64,000 nucleotides of DNA from Arcuatula senhousia (Eukaryota > Mollusca > Bivalvia > Mytilida > Mytilidae), in NCBI GenBank assembly GCA_963971305.1, contig OZ020305.1:2637001-2701000 (forward strand). Reading direction: 5' to 3'. The notes under the pieces were generated by a model. That model was not told the DNA's origin. It worked only from the letters and a program-made list of their open reading frames with translations, and ran no database searches. Shown in pieces: positions 50,456 through 61,740 of this stretch; the first letter of the stretch is position 1, and each line of letters begins with the position of its first letter. Position numbers and translations under genes: made by a program.

Positions 50456-51927
50456 ATGAAGGGGGTATTAATCACGTTCCTCAAATTCTTTCATTTATGT
50501 TTACCACTACATTCAATAAACGATAAGGATAAATGATAAGGATGTACATTGAATTCTTTCTGTTATTCTTTGCACCGTTTTTCACTTAAATTTCAATATT
50601 TTTTTAATAAAAGATTCTTTCTTTATTATGTATCTTGAACACGAATACTGTATTAATCTACTAGTATAACGTTATATACCAGACAGCGATGAGTTTATTT
50701 GCACGTTTTCATATCTGATACAATTACCAGAGAACACATGCAAAGAAGCAATATAATGTGGTTAGTTGCTAACTGTAGCAGCAAATATGCTTATAAATAA
50801 AATGATACAACCGAGATTTCATCTGATTAGTTTTTCAAAGTCTGAGAACGTGTCATTTGATTACGTTGTATAGACAAGGGTGTAGAGTTAATAGATTTTA
50901 ATTACATTGTTTATCTTATGTAAGGGTAATTACACTTTTCCATTAGATCCATACTTGTAGAAAAACGAATTTAATCCCACCAGGATAATTCAGAACTCTC
51001 ATTCCTTAGATGCATTTCGTGATGTAGGTTCGATTTGCAACGGCATAAAAACAAGAAAATGTTTATCAATCTGATAAAAAAGTCTGTATTAACCAAGTTT
51101 CTTCTTCAAGAACCAGGAAGACAATGATATAAAAATACTTAATTGATATTTTTTAAAAGAGTGATTTAAGCATTTTTCTTCCTTATTGAAATTAATTTTA
51201 CCTAAATTGGTATCCATCCTTGTAAGTATAAAGACCCGCAGACCTAATACTCGATAATATATTAAATTCTTAGGAAAATTAATAATCCAAAATCATATAT
51301 GCCATTAAAGTTCTTCCTCGATCAAAGATAATTAATCTTTATATCTGTTTAAAAGATAAAACCTTGAGCTAAGACCAGCTAAGCTTTCAGTTTTATTTGA
51401 GCACGATTTAAAAAGAAATTGAAAAAAAAAATAAGCATACTCTAGAACAAAGAAATTATTTCCTTTTTTGTCTTCGGTGGAAATTTTGGAAATTATTCAA
51501 TTGCTTCAATTTTTTTGTCACAAAATCTGATGAGGTAAAGGAACAATACTTGAAACAAATTAAGAAAACTTATTTTCTCAATTTGAAGGAATAGATTGAC
51601 TGCCTTTGAAAAGAGGAAGGATTGCCAATCTACAATTTCGTCGTAATAAAATGACAAAAATATCAAAAAACCACAATATAAAATAACAACAAATTATGTT
51701 GTCTGAAGAAAAGTAACAAAATAATTCTGTCCAATGTCTTCAAGGTTTTTTTTGGCAAAAAAGACCTTTCGTTACCATGAGATCAATGGTCGAATATTCC
51801 TTACTGTGTTACATGTTTGAAACTAAACAACCATTTTGCGTATGTATTCAAATTTTATGTTGCTGTAATTAGCGTCCAATTAATCTGTTATAACCTTATA
51901 TTAGTATATTTTTTGTTTTATTTTCAG

Positions 51928-52132
51928 AGTGTTATATTCCACGTCGACAGACATCCATTATACCCATGGTTTACCCAGTGTGTGACGTTTAACTTCTTTC
52001 CAACGACATCTCACGAACTTGCCTATAATTTGTTTAATTTATTAACTTTATACGGAGTGCCACTGATTATTATCTCCGTATCTTACTGCTCAATTTTATA
52101 CCAGATAACCAAGAAAACGAGACAGAGTAAAG
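51928..52132 (+). CDS. GnRH/AKH/corazonin-type GPCR, exon 2
   Basis: Second exon, 205 nt. The acceptor is a pyrimidine-rich tract ending ttttcag|AGT and the donor is AAAG|gtgagt. It joins exon 1 in phase 0, giving SLPQ-SVIFHVDRHP without a break, and leaves in phase 1. It encodes residues 182-249: the outer end of TM4, extracellular loop 2 with Cys199 (partner for Cys121), then TM5 (about 213-241) with LYGVPLIIISVSYCSILYQI and the conserved Pro226. The following KKTRQSK opens intracellular loop 3. The hydrophobic pattern, the Cys and the TM5 Pro match class A receptors. It lies 30.6 kb from exon 1 but the protein continues in register, so the assignment is firm. A family A retroelement tail starts about 115 bp past the donor. 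Confidence 0.88.
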
Positions 52133-52249
52133 GTGAGTATAATGCTGAAGGACAAAAGTTGAATTAGTTTATGTACTTCATTTTTTTAACTGTTGTATTA
52201 CTAGTATATGATGCATTTGTCCAAAGAAGTGCATCTAACATAATTTCTA

Positions 52250-52395
52250 TAATGTCAAAAGTCCGAAAAAGCAACGACGAAACCGGTAAACAGGAACAAA
52301 AACAGCACGAAGAAACACAAATCAACCGAACGGAAATCAGCAACGCGAACTCAAGTCGTAACAAGAGTGAACCCAGGTGCTCCGGAAGATAACTA
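52250..52395 (-). mobile_element. Solo family A tail close to exon 2
   Basis: 'atgtcaaaagtccgaaaaag', 'aacaagagtgaacccaggtg', 'ctccggaag'. It lies in intron 2 about 115 bp past the exon 2 donor. Confidence 0.75.
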
Positions 52396-54173
52396 TTGTT
52401 TTCTTTTGTGATATCAGTATCGTTCTTTTATAACATCCTTGCAAATAGTTTCCAGAGAAACTAAAAAACATAGACAATAAGACTGTCATTCAATACGAAG
52501 ATTAAACAAATTAACTGATTGTCTTTAATACCAAATACGGTAAACGCTAAAATATTTGCGGTTGCTTATTTTCACGCATTCAGTCCCAATGCTTTTTTGC
52601 AGGTATTAATTTTTACGGTTTTCAATTACCGTTCTTTGATATACAGATAGCACTTGCATTTTTGCACTATTCTTCGCAGATTTTCATTGATCATGAACAT
52701 AGAGAAAAAAAGTACACCGTGTAAATTAAAACGTTTTCAGTTCATCTTATAAGTATTGTACTTTTTTGTCAGGATTCTAAAGGATCCCATAATGTAATTT
52801 AAAAATCAATTACACGTCTTCATCTCTAGGAAATGTACTGTCTATATTATATTATCAGTATAATAAAAATGATGAAAAGTACAGAAATAGATGATTAACG
52901 GCAAATTATCTCTGTTAGAAGTCCTTTAAATGCTCAACTACACTCGTAATGATGAAATCTAAGACCCAATTTAGTCTTGACCGTAAGTGTATCAAATGGT
53001 GTTAACCAAGGGCATGCTTATTAGAGTAAAGGTGATAAAATGGACTATTGTGATAAATTTATAAATAATGTTAAAACAAAACCATCAGTATTTTGTAACA
53101 AAATGGTACATGTATGAGAATAAGAATGCATATTTTAGATGTTGAGAGTTATTTTTGATTTTTTTTTAAAATATTGATTTTTAAATTATCAAAAAAAATC
53201 ATTCTAATGTCTTACTTCGAATCAGTTGCTATGGGCTAAATGGTGCTTTTGTGGCACAAAAAATTGACACTCCTTTGTACCGTGCTGATATGTTGTTACT
53301 TTTACAATTGAAAAACTCTACAAATAACAACTTTTACCTCAGCATTACCCAATTGCAAATTCTTAACCATCTATCAATCTTGACATTTGTCAAGCTTGTT
53401 TAATGCTTTGGAATCCATGAAAGATTTTAAATTGAGTTGTCTAACCTTGGAAATAACCTCACCTATAAATTACAGCAGTCAGCTTTGAGAACATATAATG
53501 CAATCTAAATCTAAATTAGGAAATAAATTGCATGGAAGAACATTATATAATAATTTGAAAGTATGATCAGGAGAATTAATTTGAAATGTTCATCATAACT
53601 GATGGGTGTATTGGACATACTGCCAAAAGTGCGGTGCTAAAAGGGCATCATCGTGGCATTCCTACGTTTATACTGAAAGTTGGTTAATTTAAAACCTGTA
53701 AGCCAAATTTGTTCCACATTAGATGCATCATCAAGTGAAACTGGACGGATGATTTATAGAATATTATCGTAAATAAATTATGCTGCAGTATAAATTGGTT
53801 AAATATTTTGATGAAATTAAAAAGAGAAGAAACAAAATTACCGAGAAAAAAATCTATAATATCAAGGAAGAAATAAAACAAGTCAAAGACATTGTCTAAC
53901 AAAATTAAAGATATCAATTGCACTCTCTAGCAACGGACATTTCAAAGTAATTTTAAAAATGTCCAACATTTTGTATCTTGATTGGCATATAACTAATTAA
54001 ATTGTAATATGTACAAGATATTTTACTACTAAGGTAGTGCGAAGATCTAAAGTAGGTGACACCAACTAAATTACTTTGGTTATTCAATGTATGGCTTTTT
54101 TAGTAATCCCAGCTTGTCAACATTTGGATAAAAAACATAGAAATCGTTAGTACTTAAACTTTAAATTTAATGT
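52396..54173. other. Intron 2 sequence, nothing recognised
   Basis: A 79-codon minus frame (53684-53923) is low-complexity and hydrophobic with no domain; taken as chance. Confidence 0.5.
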
Positions 54174-56880
54174 TTGAACATGAAAGTCCGGTTTATCGAA
54201 AAGATTTACCACGACACCAACAGTCCTAATCTTAGTACACCTCACCGTAAAAAACGAGAGCTTCACTGGATAAAAACTTTAGGTAGTGCAATGCCTAATA
54301 GATGTAATGATAACATCAAAGGAGTAGGAAATCTTTCTAGCCCACAATGTAGTGAGGTGAATGTTATGAAACTGTTTGGCCCTAATGGTAGACACAAACG
54401 TAGTCATGGTCACAAACGATACAAACCGGGATCTGATGCCAGTCAAACTGACAACAGATCTCTATCAGACACGTTTGATGATCTGGTAACAAGTCTACAA
54501 CAGCCATTGGGAGTCCATCATGTTTGTACCATTCTCCATTCACTACGAGTCACGAAACTTAAAGACCTACGTGATCTTGGGTTAGAAAAAGCAGGTACTG
54601 ATCAATTTTCTCCTTCTAACAGACTTACTAGCATCATCTGCGACGTTGCCCTTTTCCGTCTTTTTAAGCCTGTAAGAAGTGAACCTCTTACTACTGAGGA
54701 TAGAAAAATTTCTCCATATTCCATCTAAGAACAAAGGGATAGATGCTATAAACATCAGAAATATTTTAAACCGTATGGAAGTTACATCTCAAATTCCTCC
54801 ATATTTCAAAAATCAGTCAACACCAATTGTTTCCTACCGCTACAGTCGTAAAATTTTCAACCACAAAAAGGCATTGCAGGACCTAAACATTTAAAAATAT
54901 CTAAAGTCCCCTCTGACATGTGATTGCTATGATTCTCCCTTTGTCTATGGTCCATCTGGTCATGTCATCACGGGTGATCTTAAGATAATTGAAAATGAGT
55001 TATTACGTAATGTGGTTTCCCATGGACCTAAATTCAGGGAACCGCAACATATAAATTGGAATCACAACTTGAAGATCATCATGGACGCTGTGGAGGACTA
55101 TGCTATGGCCTGGATAAAGAGGGAAAAGGACCAAGAACCAGAGCTTGAATCACTGTCGGACTGGGTACGGACTATCCGATCTTTCGTACGCAGCCGAATA
55201 TACAAACTTCGCAAATATGTGACCCCCGGCCTTCTTCTGTATTTAGAGATCGTGAAGCTCTCAGTTGTCTCTCTTCCTTATATGACAGGTATGTTGTCAT
55301 GCCAGCAGACAAGGCTTCCAATAATATAGTTTTTGTATGTAAAGCACATTATTACAATTGTCTAATAAAACAACTAGGCATTGATGGTAATACTTCCGCT
55401 AGTGCTATATACAAGCGGACTACATTTAACAAAGATGAAATCATAGCCAACCATAGCTCTTTTATGTCCTCTTTCAATATTCCAATGAAAGAGGAACATA
55501 AAGAGTTACCATATTTGTACTGGATACCTAAACTTCACACAAATCCGTACAAAGAAAGGTATATAGCTGGATCCTCATAATGTTCAACTACAGAGCTGTC
55601 CGTTCATTTAACTAAAATCTTGTTTGCTGTCAAAGAACGTTAACAAGCATACTGCAACACTATTTATAATTTAGTGGAATTAACCATATGTGGATTTTGA
55701 AAAACTCAAAACATTTGTTAGATCATTTAAAATCTAGATCATTTTCTGGGGTTCAATCTTTGAAAACGTTCAATTTTTCAACTTTATACACTATCTTGCC
55801 TCACGAAAAACTAAAATGTCGCCTGAAAAAACTTCTCGAAAAAGCCTTTGCAAACTCTAGGATTTTTTTTGTTTTGGGTTATAATTCTACATTCTTTTTC
55901 AAAACATCTTTCAAAGATAAACTTTGTTACACACTGGAACAAGTTTGCAGTATGCTTGATTTCCTCATTGACAACATATTTGTCACCTTCGGAGGAGAGA
56001 TTTTTCAACAACAAATCGGCATTCTTCAGGGACTCGTAAAGAAAAAGAAGATGAAAGAGGCAAGGTCATTTAATCTTACATTCATATATATTGATGATGT
56101 CCTTTCTGTCAATAACACTTCATTTGATAGATGGATGCCTTCAATATATCCTCCAGAATTGGAGATTAAAGAGACCACCGAATCAAATGGCTTCACGTCT
56201 TTCTTGGATTTGCACCTCGAATTTGACCCACGTGGTCAGCTCAGTACAAAAATTTACGATAAACGAGACGATTTTAATTTTCAAATTATTAATTTTCCTA
56301 ATCTACAGAGCAATATACCTACTTCCCCTGCATACGTATACGGTGTTTATATTTCACAACTTATTTGATATGCCAGAGCTTGCACACATTTCACAGATTT
56401 TTTTATCAGACACCAATTTCTTCGTGACCGACTTTTGGAGCAGGGCTATAAGAAAATACGTCTCATACGATCCCTAAAAAAAATTTTTCTTCGTTATCAG
56501 CCAATAGTAGAAAAATTCAAAATTGAGTTAAAAGATATGGTGGTTAATTGTTTAAACTAGCGTTTGACTGGTCTGCTGTACTGAGATGATCACCTCGATG
56601 TCCCTATTGTGTCTCACAACTATATTAAAAACGAAAGAATATGGAATATTTTGTGTTCTATGGTCATTATCGGATCCTAAGATCGCAATGGAAGAGGGAG
56701 GTTTGGCGCCATAAAACTTTGTTTAACCCATCATTTTGTTTGAAATGCCTGTACCAAGTCATGACCATTGCGATTCACCAATTCTCCGGTATGACTGACT
56801 CGTTTTTTGTCATTTTCTCTGGACAATGAGATTGATCATTCAAGTTCTGTAGTTTTGTTATTACCTTTATTTTATATAGC
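54174..56880 (+). mobile_element. Family B Penelope-like (Naiad-type) retroelement, near full length but broken
   Basis: A degraded retroelement. Segment 54174-54728 (184 codons) has NLSTPHRKKRELHWIKTLG and a Cys-rich GNLSSPQCSEVNVM block, resembling the C-terminal half of a GIY-YIG nuclease (E-x-x-W-I with a catalytic-type Glu). Linker pieces follow, with a stop at 54892 and a frame change near 55300. The RT N-terminal part is at 55299-55580 (LPYLYWIPKLHTNPYKERYI). Fingers, palm and thumb run from 55688 to about 56560. Motif A reads FNFSTLYT with Asn at 55772 where Asp is expected. The motif B core (GIPMGTNCAPLLAD in relatives) is missing: the frame jumps from IGI to LQGLV near 56025. Motif C YIDD is intact (56087-56098). 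The 3' tail runs 56560-56880. There is no nuclease after the RT. The nuclease-first order matches Naiad-type Penelope-like elements as I recall them. It is inactive: frameshifts, motif A change, motif B deletion and probable 5' truncation near 54170. Confidence 0.78.
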
Positions 56881-57587
56881 TAGACATGCACTTTAGAAAA
56901 TGAAATTTAACAAATTTAAAGAGATAATTCATATGCTTACAATGAATTTTATAAACGTGTTTTGTTTTCAAAATGCAGCTGTCGATGTTTAAAAAAAATG
57001 TAAGCTGAGGAAATTCAAAGTTATGAAACTGAATAATTCGGAAAACTTTATATTTAGGGTTTTGACATTTATACAATATCATAATAGATTTAGTTTATTA
57101 ATTCCAAGACGAAGATAAATGGACAATAAGAAATGAAATATGAAAATTGTTTGAAATAACGATAACCTTTGAAACATTTTATAGAAAATATTTAATTAAC
57201 GCCGTTATACAACTTCACTCAACTTCGTGATCTTTAGTAATGGAATTAAAGTATACTTCAATGTTTTCAAAGTATCCAAGTTAAAAAGTAAACAAGTTCA
57301 TTTTAAATGGATTCTACCTGTCGTTTTATGAATAGATAATCTAATGAGAAACTTACGCTTTTAAGGTCTGCTACGACTATATTGAGACTTACTTTGAACT
57401 CTATCCTTTGTCTAGGATGTTGGCATCCAACAAAACTTTTTATAGTGCTCTTTCAAAGATTTCCAGGATCTTGTTTTCAATATCCTGATTTGTTTTATAG
57501 CGTGTGGTATAAAGACAATTACTGCTATGCTATGGTTGCTTACTTCAACAAACAGCCATATCGCGTTTAGTCCTTATTTGATAAGGA

Positions 57588-57675
57588 TAATAAAATTACC
57601 AAATTGGGATGATCAGCCTCAAATGTCCGAAAAGAAATGACAAAAAAAGACAAAAGAAATTGTCCTGACATGGTC
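57588..57675 (-). mobile_element. Diverged family B tail fragment
   Basis: 'aaaattaccaaattgggatg', 'ccgaaaagaaatgacaaaaa', 'aattgtcctgacatgg'. Confidence 0.45.
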
Positions 57676-57737
57676 GATATCTTCGGTGCTGAATTTGGCT
57701 TCCCTGTTTGCACTTTTTGGGGTTTCAAGTACTTTAC

Positions 57738-58462
57738 GTTGTGACTATTTACATCTCATATATCCGAAGGAACTTGAGGTAAAGGATACTACAGATTTTA
57801 GGAGGTCTGCTTCATATTTGGATCTATTTCTCGAAATTGACACACAAGGAAGGCTTTGTACAAAGCTCTATGACATACGTGATGACTTCAACTTTCCAAT
57901 AGTTAACTTTCCCTTTCTGTGTAGCAACATTCCGTCCGCTCCAGCATATGGAGTTTACGTATCACAATTGATTCGTTATTCCAGAGCATGTGGGGAGTAC
58001 AACGACTTCCTCGATAGAGCTACACGGCTGACAAGCAAATTGTTAACACAGGGGTACGTTGCTCCCAGGTTGTTGTCATCACTCAAGAAATTTTACGGAC
58101 GACATCATGTGCTTGTATGCAAATACAGGATTTCTATCTCTCAGATGAGCACAGATGTTGGTTTGAAATAGAGTTTTGTAATGTCATCCTTTCCGGATTT
58201 GACCAACACTTAATCGATCTTTGGCAACGTGACGGGTGTGCTATAGCAAGCAGGAACTGCTTACTCTTCCGGAGCACCTGAGTTCACTCTCTTTTCGACT
58301 TGAGTTCGCGTTGCTGAATGTGGTTTTGTTGTTATGTGTGTGTGTTTTATGTTTTTATGTGGTTTGTTTTGTTGTGATGATTTTTTGTCTGCCGGTTTTG
58401 TCTTTGTCTTCACGGTTTTATGATACTGATTACCCCTTTGGTACACCTTTGCTTCTTTCAAT
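57738..58462 (+). mobile_element. Family A retroelement, 5'-truncated (RT C-terminal part plus tail)
   Basis: Homology starts abruptly at DYLHLIYPKELEVKDTTD just after where motif C would lie, and continues open to QMSTDVGLK and a stop at 58171. The tail (58172-58462) includes 'gctatagcaagcaggaactgc' and ends 'ggtacacctttgcttcttt'. It is nearly identical to the minus-strand copy at 31 kb apart from scattered single changes. Motifs A, B and C are all missing, so it cannot be active. Confidence 0.8.
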
Positions 58463-58601
58463 ACCTTTGTGTTTTGACCTTCCAATGTTTTGATTCAAAT
58501 GATACAGATGAGAGGTTACTCCTTGAAATATTGATATACAGCATAACTAAATTACCCGTTTTGGTATGTGTATTTTGATCATGGCATTTTAAAAAAAAAC
58601 T

Positions 58602-58720
58602 GTGGGTTCAAACAGGTTTATTTCGCCAAACTTCTCTTTTTGCGATCTTACGGTTCGGTATTAAAACGTATAAAACACAACATGGGTGTAAGGCAAAAAG
58701 TGATAGTGGGGTGATCATGA
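58602..58720 (-). mobile_element. Family B tail fragment
   Basis: 'gtgggttcaaacaggtttat', 'ttgcgatcttacggttcggt', 'aacacaacatgggtgtaagg', 'gtggggtgatcatg'. Confidence 0.55.
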
Positions 58721-58839
58721 TTCATTTCGTCCACCGAAACTATGAATTTTATTTTCAGTAGCAGATATTGAATGAAATCGTTTTTTTTTTTAAACTGTAT
58801 AAGCCTTTTTTTATAATGTCAATCATGTTGAAGAGTTTC

Positions 58840-58940
58840 ATGAACGTGATTTTTAAGCAGACAACAGGCATTCCAATGAGTACAAATTGTGCGCCGTTAG
58901 TTGCTATTTTTTTCCCATTCGTATGAAGCAGGCTCTTCAA
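58840..58940 (+). mobile_element. Family A RT motif B fragment
   Basis: A short + strand remnant reading TGIPMSTNCAPLVA (near 58865-58905), followed by a run of T and a remnant of the HSYEAD block. It is isolated from other RT sequence. Confidence 0.55.
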
Positions 58941-59655
58941 TCACTTGTGGAAAATAGATTCCTATAGACTTTTATAATCTCACATTTCGATCTGATAATG
59001 TGATTTCACTAATCAACCCTTCAGATGGCGCAAGTGAGATTCAAGGACCTATCACTTTCATCTTCAACTAGTTATATACTTTCATGAAATGTGTTTGTAA
59101 AAGTGTTTTATGATTAAATTCGAAAAAAAATTGCATCTGCCGATGATATGAAAATGAAAAATATAAAAACGACTGAAAAAAAAACAAAGTTATGTAACTG
59201 ATTGACGTCAGATAATTTTTTACTAAAAGAACATAAAAAGAAGTTGAGCAACTAAAACTAATATTTGAATTTTTTTTATTCTATGCGATATGATATCGGA
59301 TTTGATGTTTTTTATTCAGAATGACAAATTACATTTATATTATATTGAATTTTACCTAAAATAAGCTTTGAACATATAATATATTTTTTTTCATTAAGTG
59401 ATTACACGTTATCAAAACAGTTTGACAAATTCGAACGATTATCAAGACACGATAATAAACATGACATTTAGGAATATCCTTTAAAAACCAAGCAAAAACA
59501 ATAATAAATTGGTCATTTGTATTGGTGCTTAAAATTATGCAATTACATTCGTAAATTACATAAAATCTTTACAAACAGTGCGGCGTCGCCAAAAGTTCCA
59601 CAACCAATTTTAATTCTGTTGACTATGATATTGACTGCAGTAAAATCTGGCCTCC

Positions 59656-59823
59656 ACGGGTGTGCTATTGCAAGCAGGAACTGCTTACTCTTCACCTGAG
59701 TTCACTCTCGTTTCGACTGGAGTTCGCGGTCTGTTTTTGTCCCGTCCTTGTTGGTGTTTACTGGTTTTGTCTCTGCCCTTTCGGACTTTTGACGTTCGGA
59801 TGCCCAATTGGTACCTCTGCTTC
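59656..59823 (+). mobile_element. Solo family A tail
   Basis: 'acgggtgtgctattgcaagc', 'cctgagttcactctcgtttc', 'ggtgtttactggttttgtct', 'ggtacctctgcttcctc'. Short deletions relative to other copies. Confidence 0.75.
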
Positions 59824-59954
59824 CTCCAGAGATTCTTTGATTGTAGTTATTTTAGAAATGCTGTCAATCAAATGTAGATCTAAAAAGATATAAAAGAATT
59901 AATCGAGATTCTTTACTCTAATTTTTAATCAGTCTGATCGTGTAATAGCATTAA

Positions 59955-60062
59955 AAGAAGAAGCACAAACAAATACTGAATATCAATTAACAACGCGAAC
60001 TCTAGTCGTAACGAGGGTGAACTCATGTGCTCCAAAATAGTAAGCAGATCCTGCTTGTTATA
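59955..60062 (-). mobile_element. Family A tail fragment, inverted
   Basis: 'aatactgaatatcaattaac', 'aacgcgaactctagtcgtaa', 'ggtgaactcatgtgctccaa', 'gatcctgcttgttatag'. Confidence 0.68.
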
Positions 60063-60096
60063 GACAAAAAGATTGTAGACTAGCTCTGTCTTTTTT

Positions 60097-60277
60097 GAAG
60101 AGGGAGGTTTGGCGCCATAAAACCTGGTTTAACCCACCATTTCGTTTGAAATGCCTGTACCAAGTCAGGACCATTGCGATCCACCAGTTCTCCGGTATGA
60201 CTGATTCGTTTTTGTCATTTTCTCTGGACTATGAGATTGATCATTCAAGTTCGGTAGTTTTGTTATTACCTTTATTA
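60097..60277 (+). mobile_element. Solo family B tail
   Basis: 'gagggaggtttggcgccata', 'gaaatgcctgtaccaagtca', 'ccaccagttctccggtatga', 'ttttgttattacctttatta'. Directly followed by a family A RT fragment. Confidence 0.78.
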
Positions 60278-60279
60278 AC

Positions 60280-61000
60280 CTCACGTTCCGATATATTGAT
60301 GACGTCCTTTCATTGAACAATTTTCGATTTGGTGATTTTTTCCATCTCATATAGCCCCAGAAACTTGAGATAAAGGACATAACGGTTCTTGGAAGTCTGC
60401 TTCATGTTTAGATCTACATCTCGAAATTGAATATCAAGGAAGACTTTCAACAAAACTATATGAAAGACTTGATGACTTCAACTTTCCAATTGTCAACTTT
60501 CCCTTTTTGGGTAGCCACATTCCATCCCTTCCTGCTTATGGAGTTTTCGTATCACAGTTGATTCGCTACTCCAGAGCTTGTGGGAATTACATCCATTACC
60601 TTGGCAAAGCGTCATGGTTGACACAGAAAATGCTAACTTAGGGTTATGTTGCTCCACGGTTGATGTATTCACTCAAGAAATTTTACGATAGACAACGTGG
60701 ACTCGTAAACAAACATGGGAGTGCAGATATTAGTTTGTCGTAGAATTTTATTTTGTCTTCCTTTACCGGATTTGACACACTGAATTAGAAATTTACAACA
60801 CGATGGGTGCGCTATAGCAGGCAGGAACTGCTTACTCTTCCGGAGCACCTAAGTTCACTCATGTTAAGACTTGAAATCGCTTTGTTGATTTCCTTTCGGT
60901 TGATCTTGTGTTTTGTGTTTCTTCGTGCTGTTCTTGTTCGTGCTTACCGGTTTTGTTGCTGCCTTTTCGAACTTTTGACACTCAAATGCCCAATTGATTC
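60280..61000 (+). mobile_element. Family A retroelement, 5'-truncated, frameshifted
   Basis: Begins at LTFRYIDDVLSLNN (motif C, about 60281-60325), followed by an in-frame stop and a frame change near 60390. Later homology includes the VNKHG C-terminus near 60710. The tail (60745-61000) contains 'gcaggcaggaactgcttac' and ends near 'gcccaattgattcct'. It starts directly after a family B tail (60097-60277), so it landed at, or was joined to, that tail end. Confidence 0.72.
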
Positions 61001-61740
61001 CTAACAAATCCATCTGACCATAGAAAGTATAAGTTCTTAATATATTTCCTCGACGTGAATAAATGATAAATGTATGGAAAGCTGGTACAAATATATGTAA
61101 ATACATGTATTGGCATTTGCATACATTTATAGTACATTTGAACACCTACATGTATGTAACTTAAACATTTAATCCGGTATTTGTTGGCAGTTTCTTTGTG
61201 CTCATCTTGTTCGTGTTTTCTGGTCATTACTTTGCTAATTCCGACATATGCTATATGTATGATTCCGTCCTCTTTATTTCAACCATATTCTCAAAATTCG
61301 TCATGTCATGAGTTTGAGTTACTGCATCTTGTCATTGTTCCTTATATAAAAATAACCTACATAAAAACATGTTTATTACATTAACGGTTGTTATCACAAT
61401 AACACAGTCGACATAATTTTAAATCTGCTCTTCCTTTTGTTCTCCATCCGGACTGCTGTTTTTGTTGTGTCGTAAATGTTATATTTAATCTCAGATTTTC
61501 TCAGGTTACTATTGTTTTAATCAAGATCACAGAACCCTACAGTTGTTAGAACTGTTAAGTTTGTCTTATTTGCAGCATATGTAAATTGTATGAACATATA
61601 TGCCAAATTTATTATTTCAACTGCTGAAAATGCATCAAAAACATTAATTAGTGCTTCTTGAATGACTTCAAGTATTCAAATTATTTATAGGCAGTTGACA
61701 TGATCTTCTTATTAAAAACGCTTTGTGTATCTCTTTACAG

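Larger units (their letters stand above)
21340..51927 (+). other. Intron 1 of the GPCR gene (30.6 kb)
   Basis: Bounded by gtaaga (21340) and ttttcag (51927). It holds a MITE, family A and B retroelement copies on both strands, family C and D repeats, a 160-bp tandem array and a telomere-like tract, listed separately. No host exon or intron-nested gene was recognised inside it. Confidence 0.85.
52133..61740 (+). other. Intron 2 of the GPCR gene (9.6 kb)
   Basis: Bounded by gtgagt (52133) and tttacag (61740). It contains the longest retroelement copy of the window (family B, 54174-56880), several family A copies and solo tails. 52396-54170 and 58720-59650 show no gene or recognised repeat. Confidence 0.82.

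Noticed and set aside
53618..53665. Possible family A tail ('gccaaaagtgcggtgctaaa')
   Set aside because: Only a few words match and the order is not kept; below what I can support.
56867..57082. 71-codon minus frame beside the family B tail
   Set aside because: AT-rich, no domain, and no relation to either retroelement frame.
38050..58462. Idea that the 38-40 kb and 54-58 kb clusters (both B then A) are a large inverted duplication
   Set aside because: The sequences between the B and A copies differ in length and content and the copies have different truncation points, so these are independent insertions.
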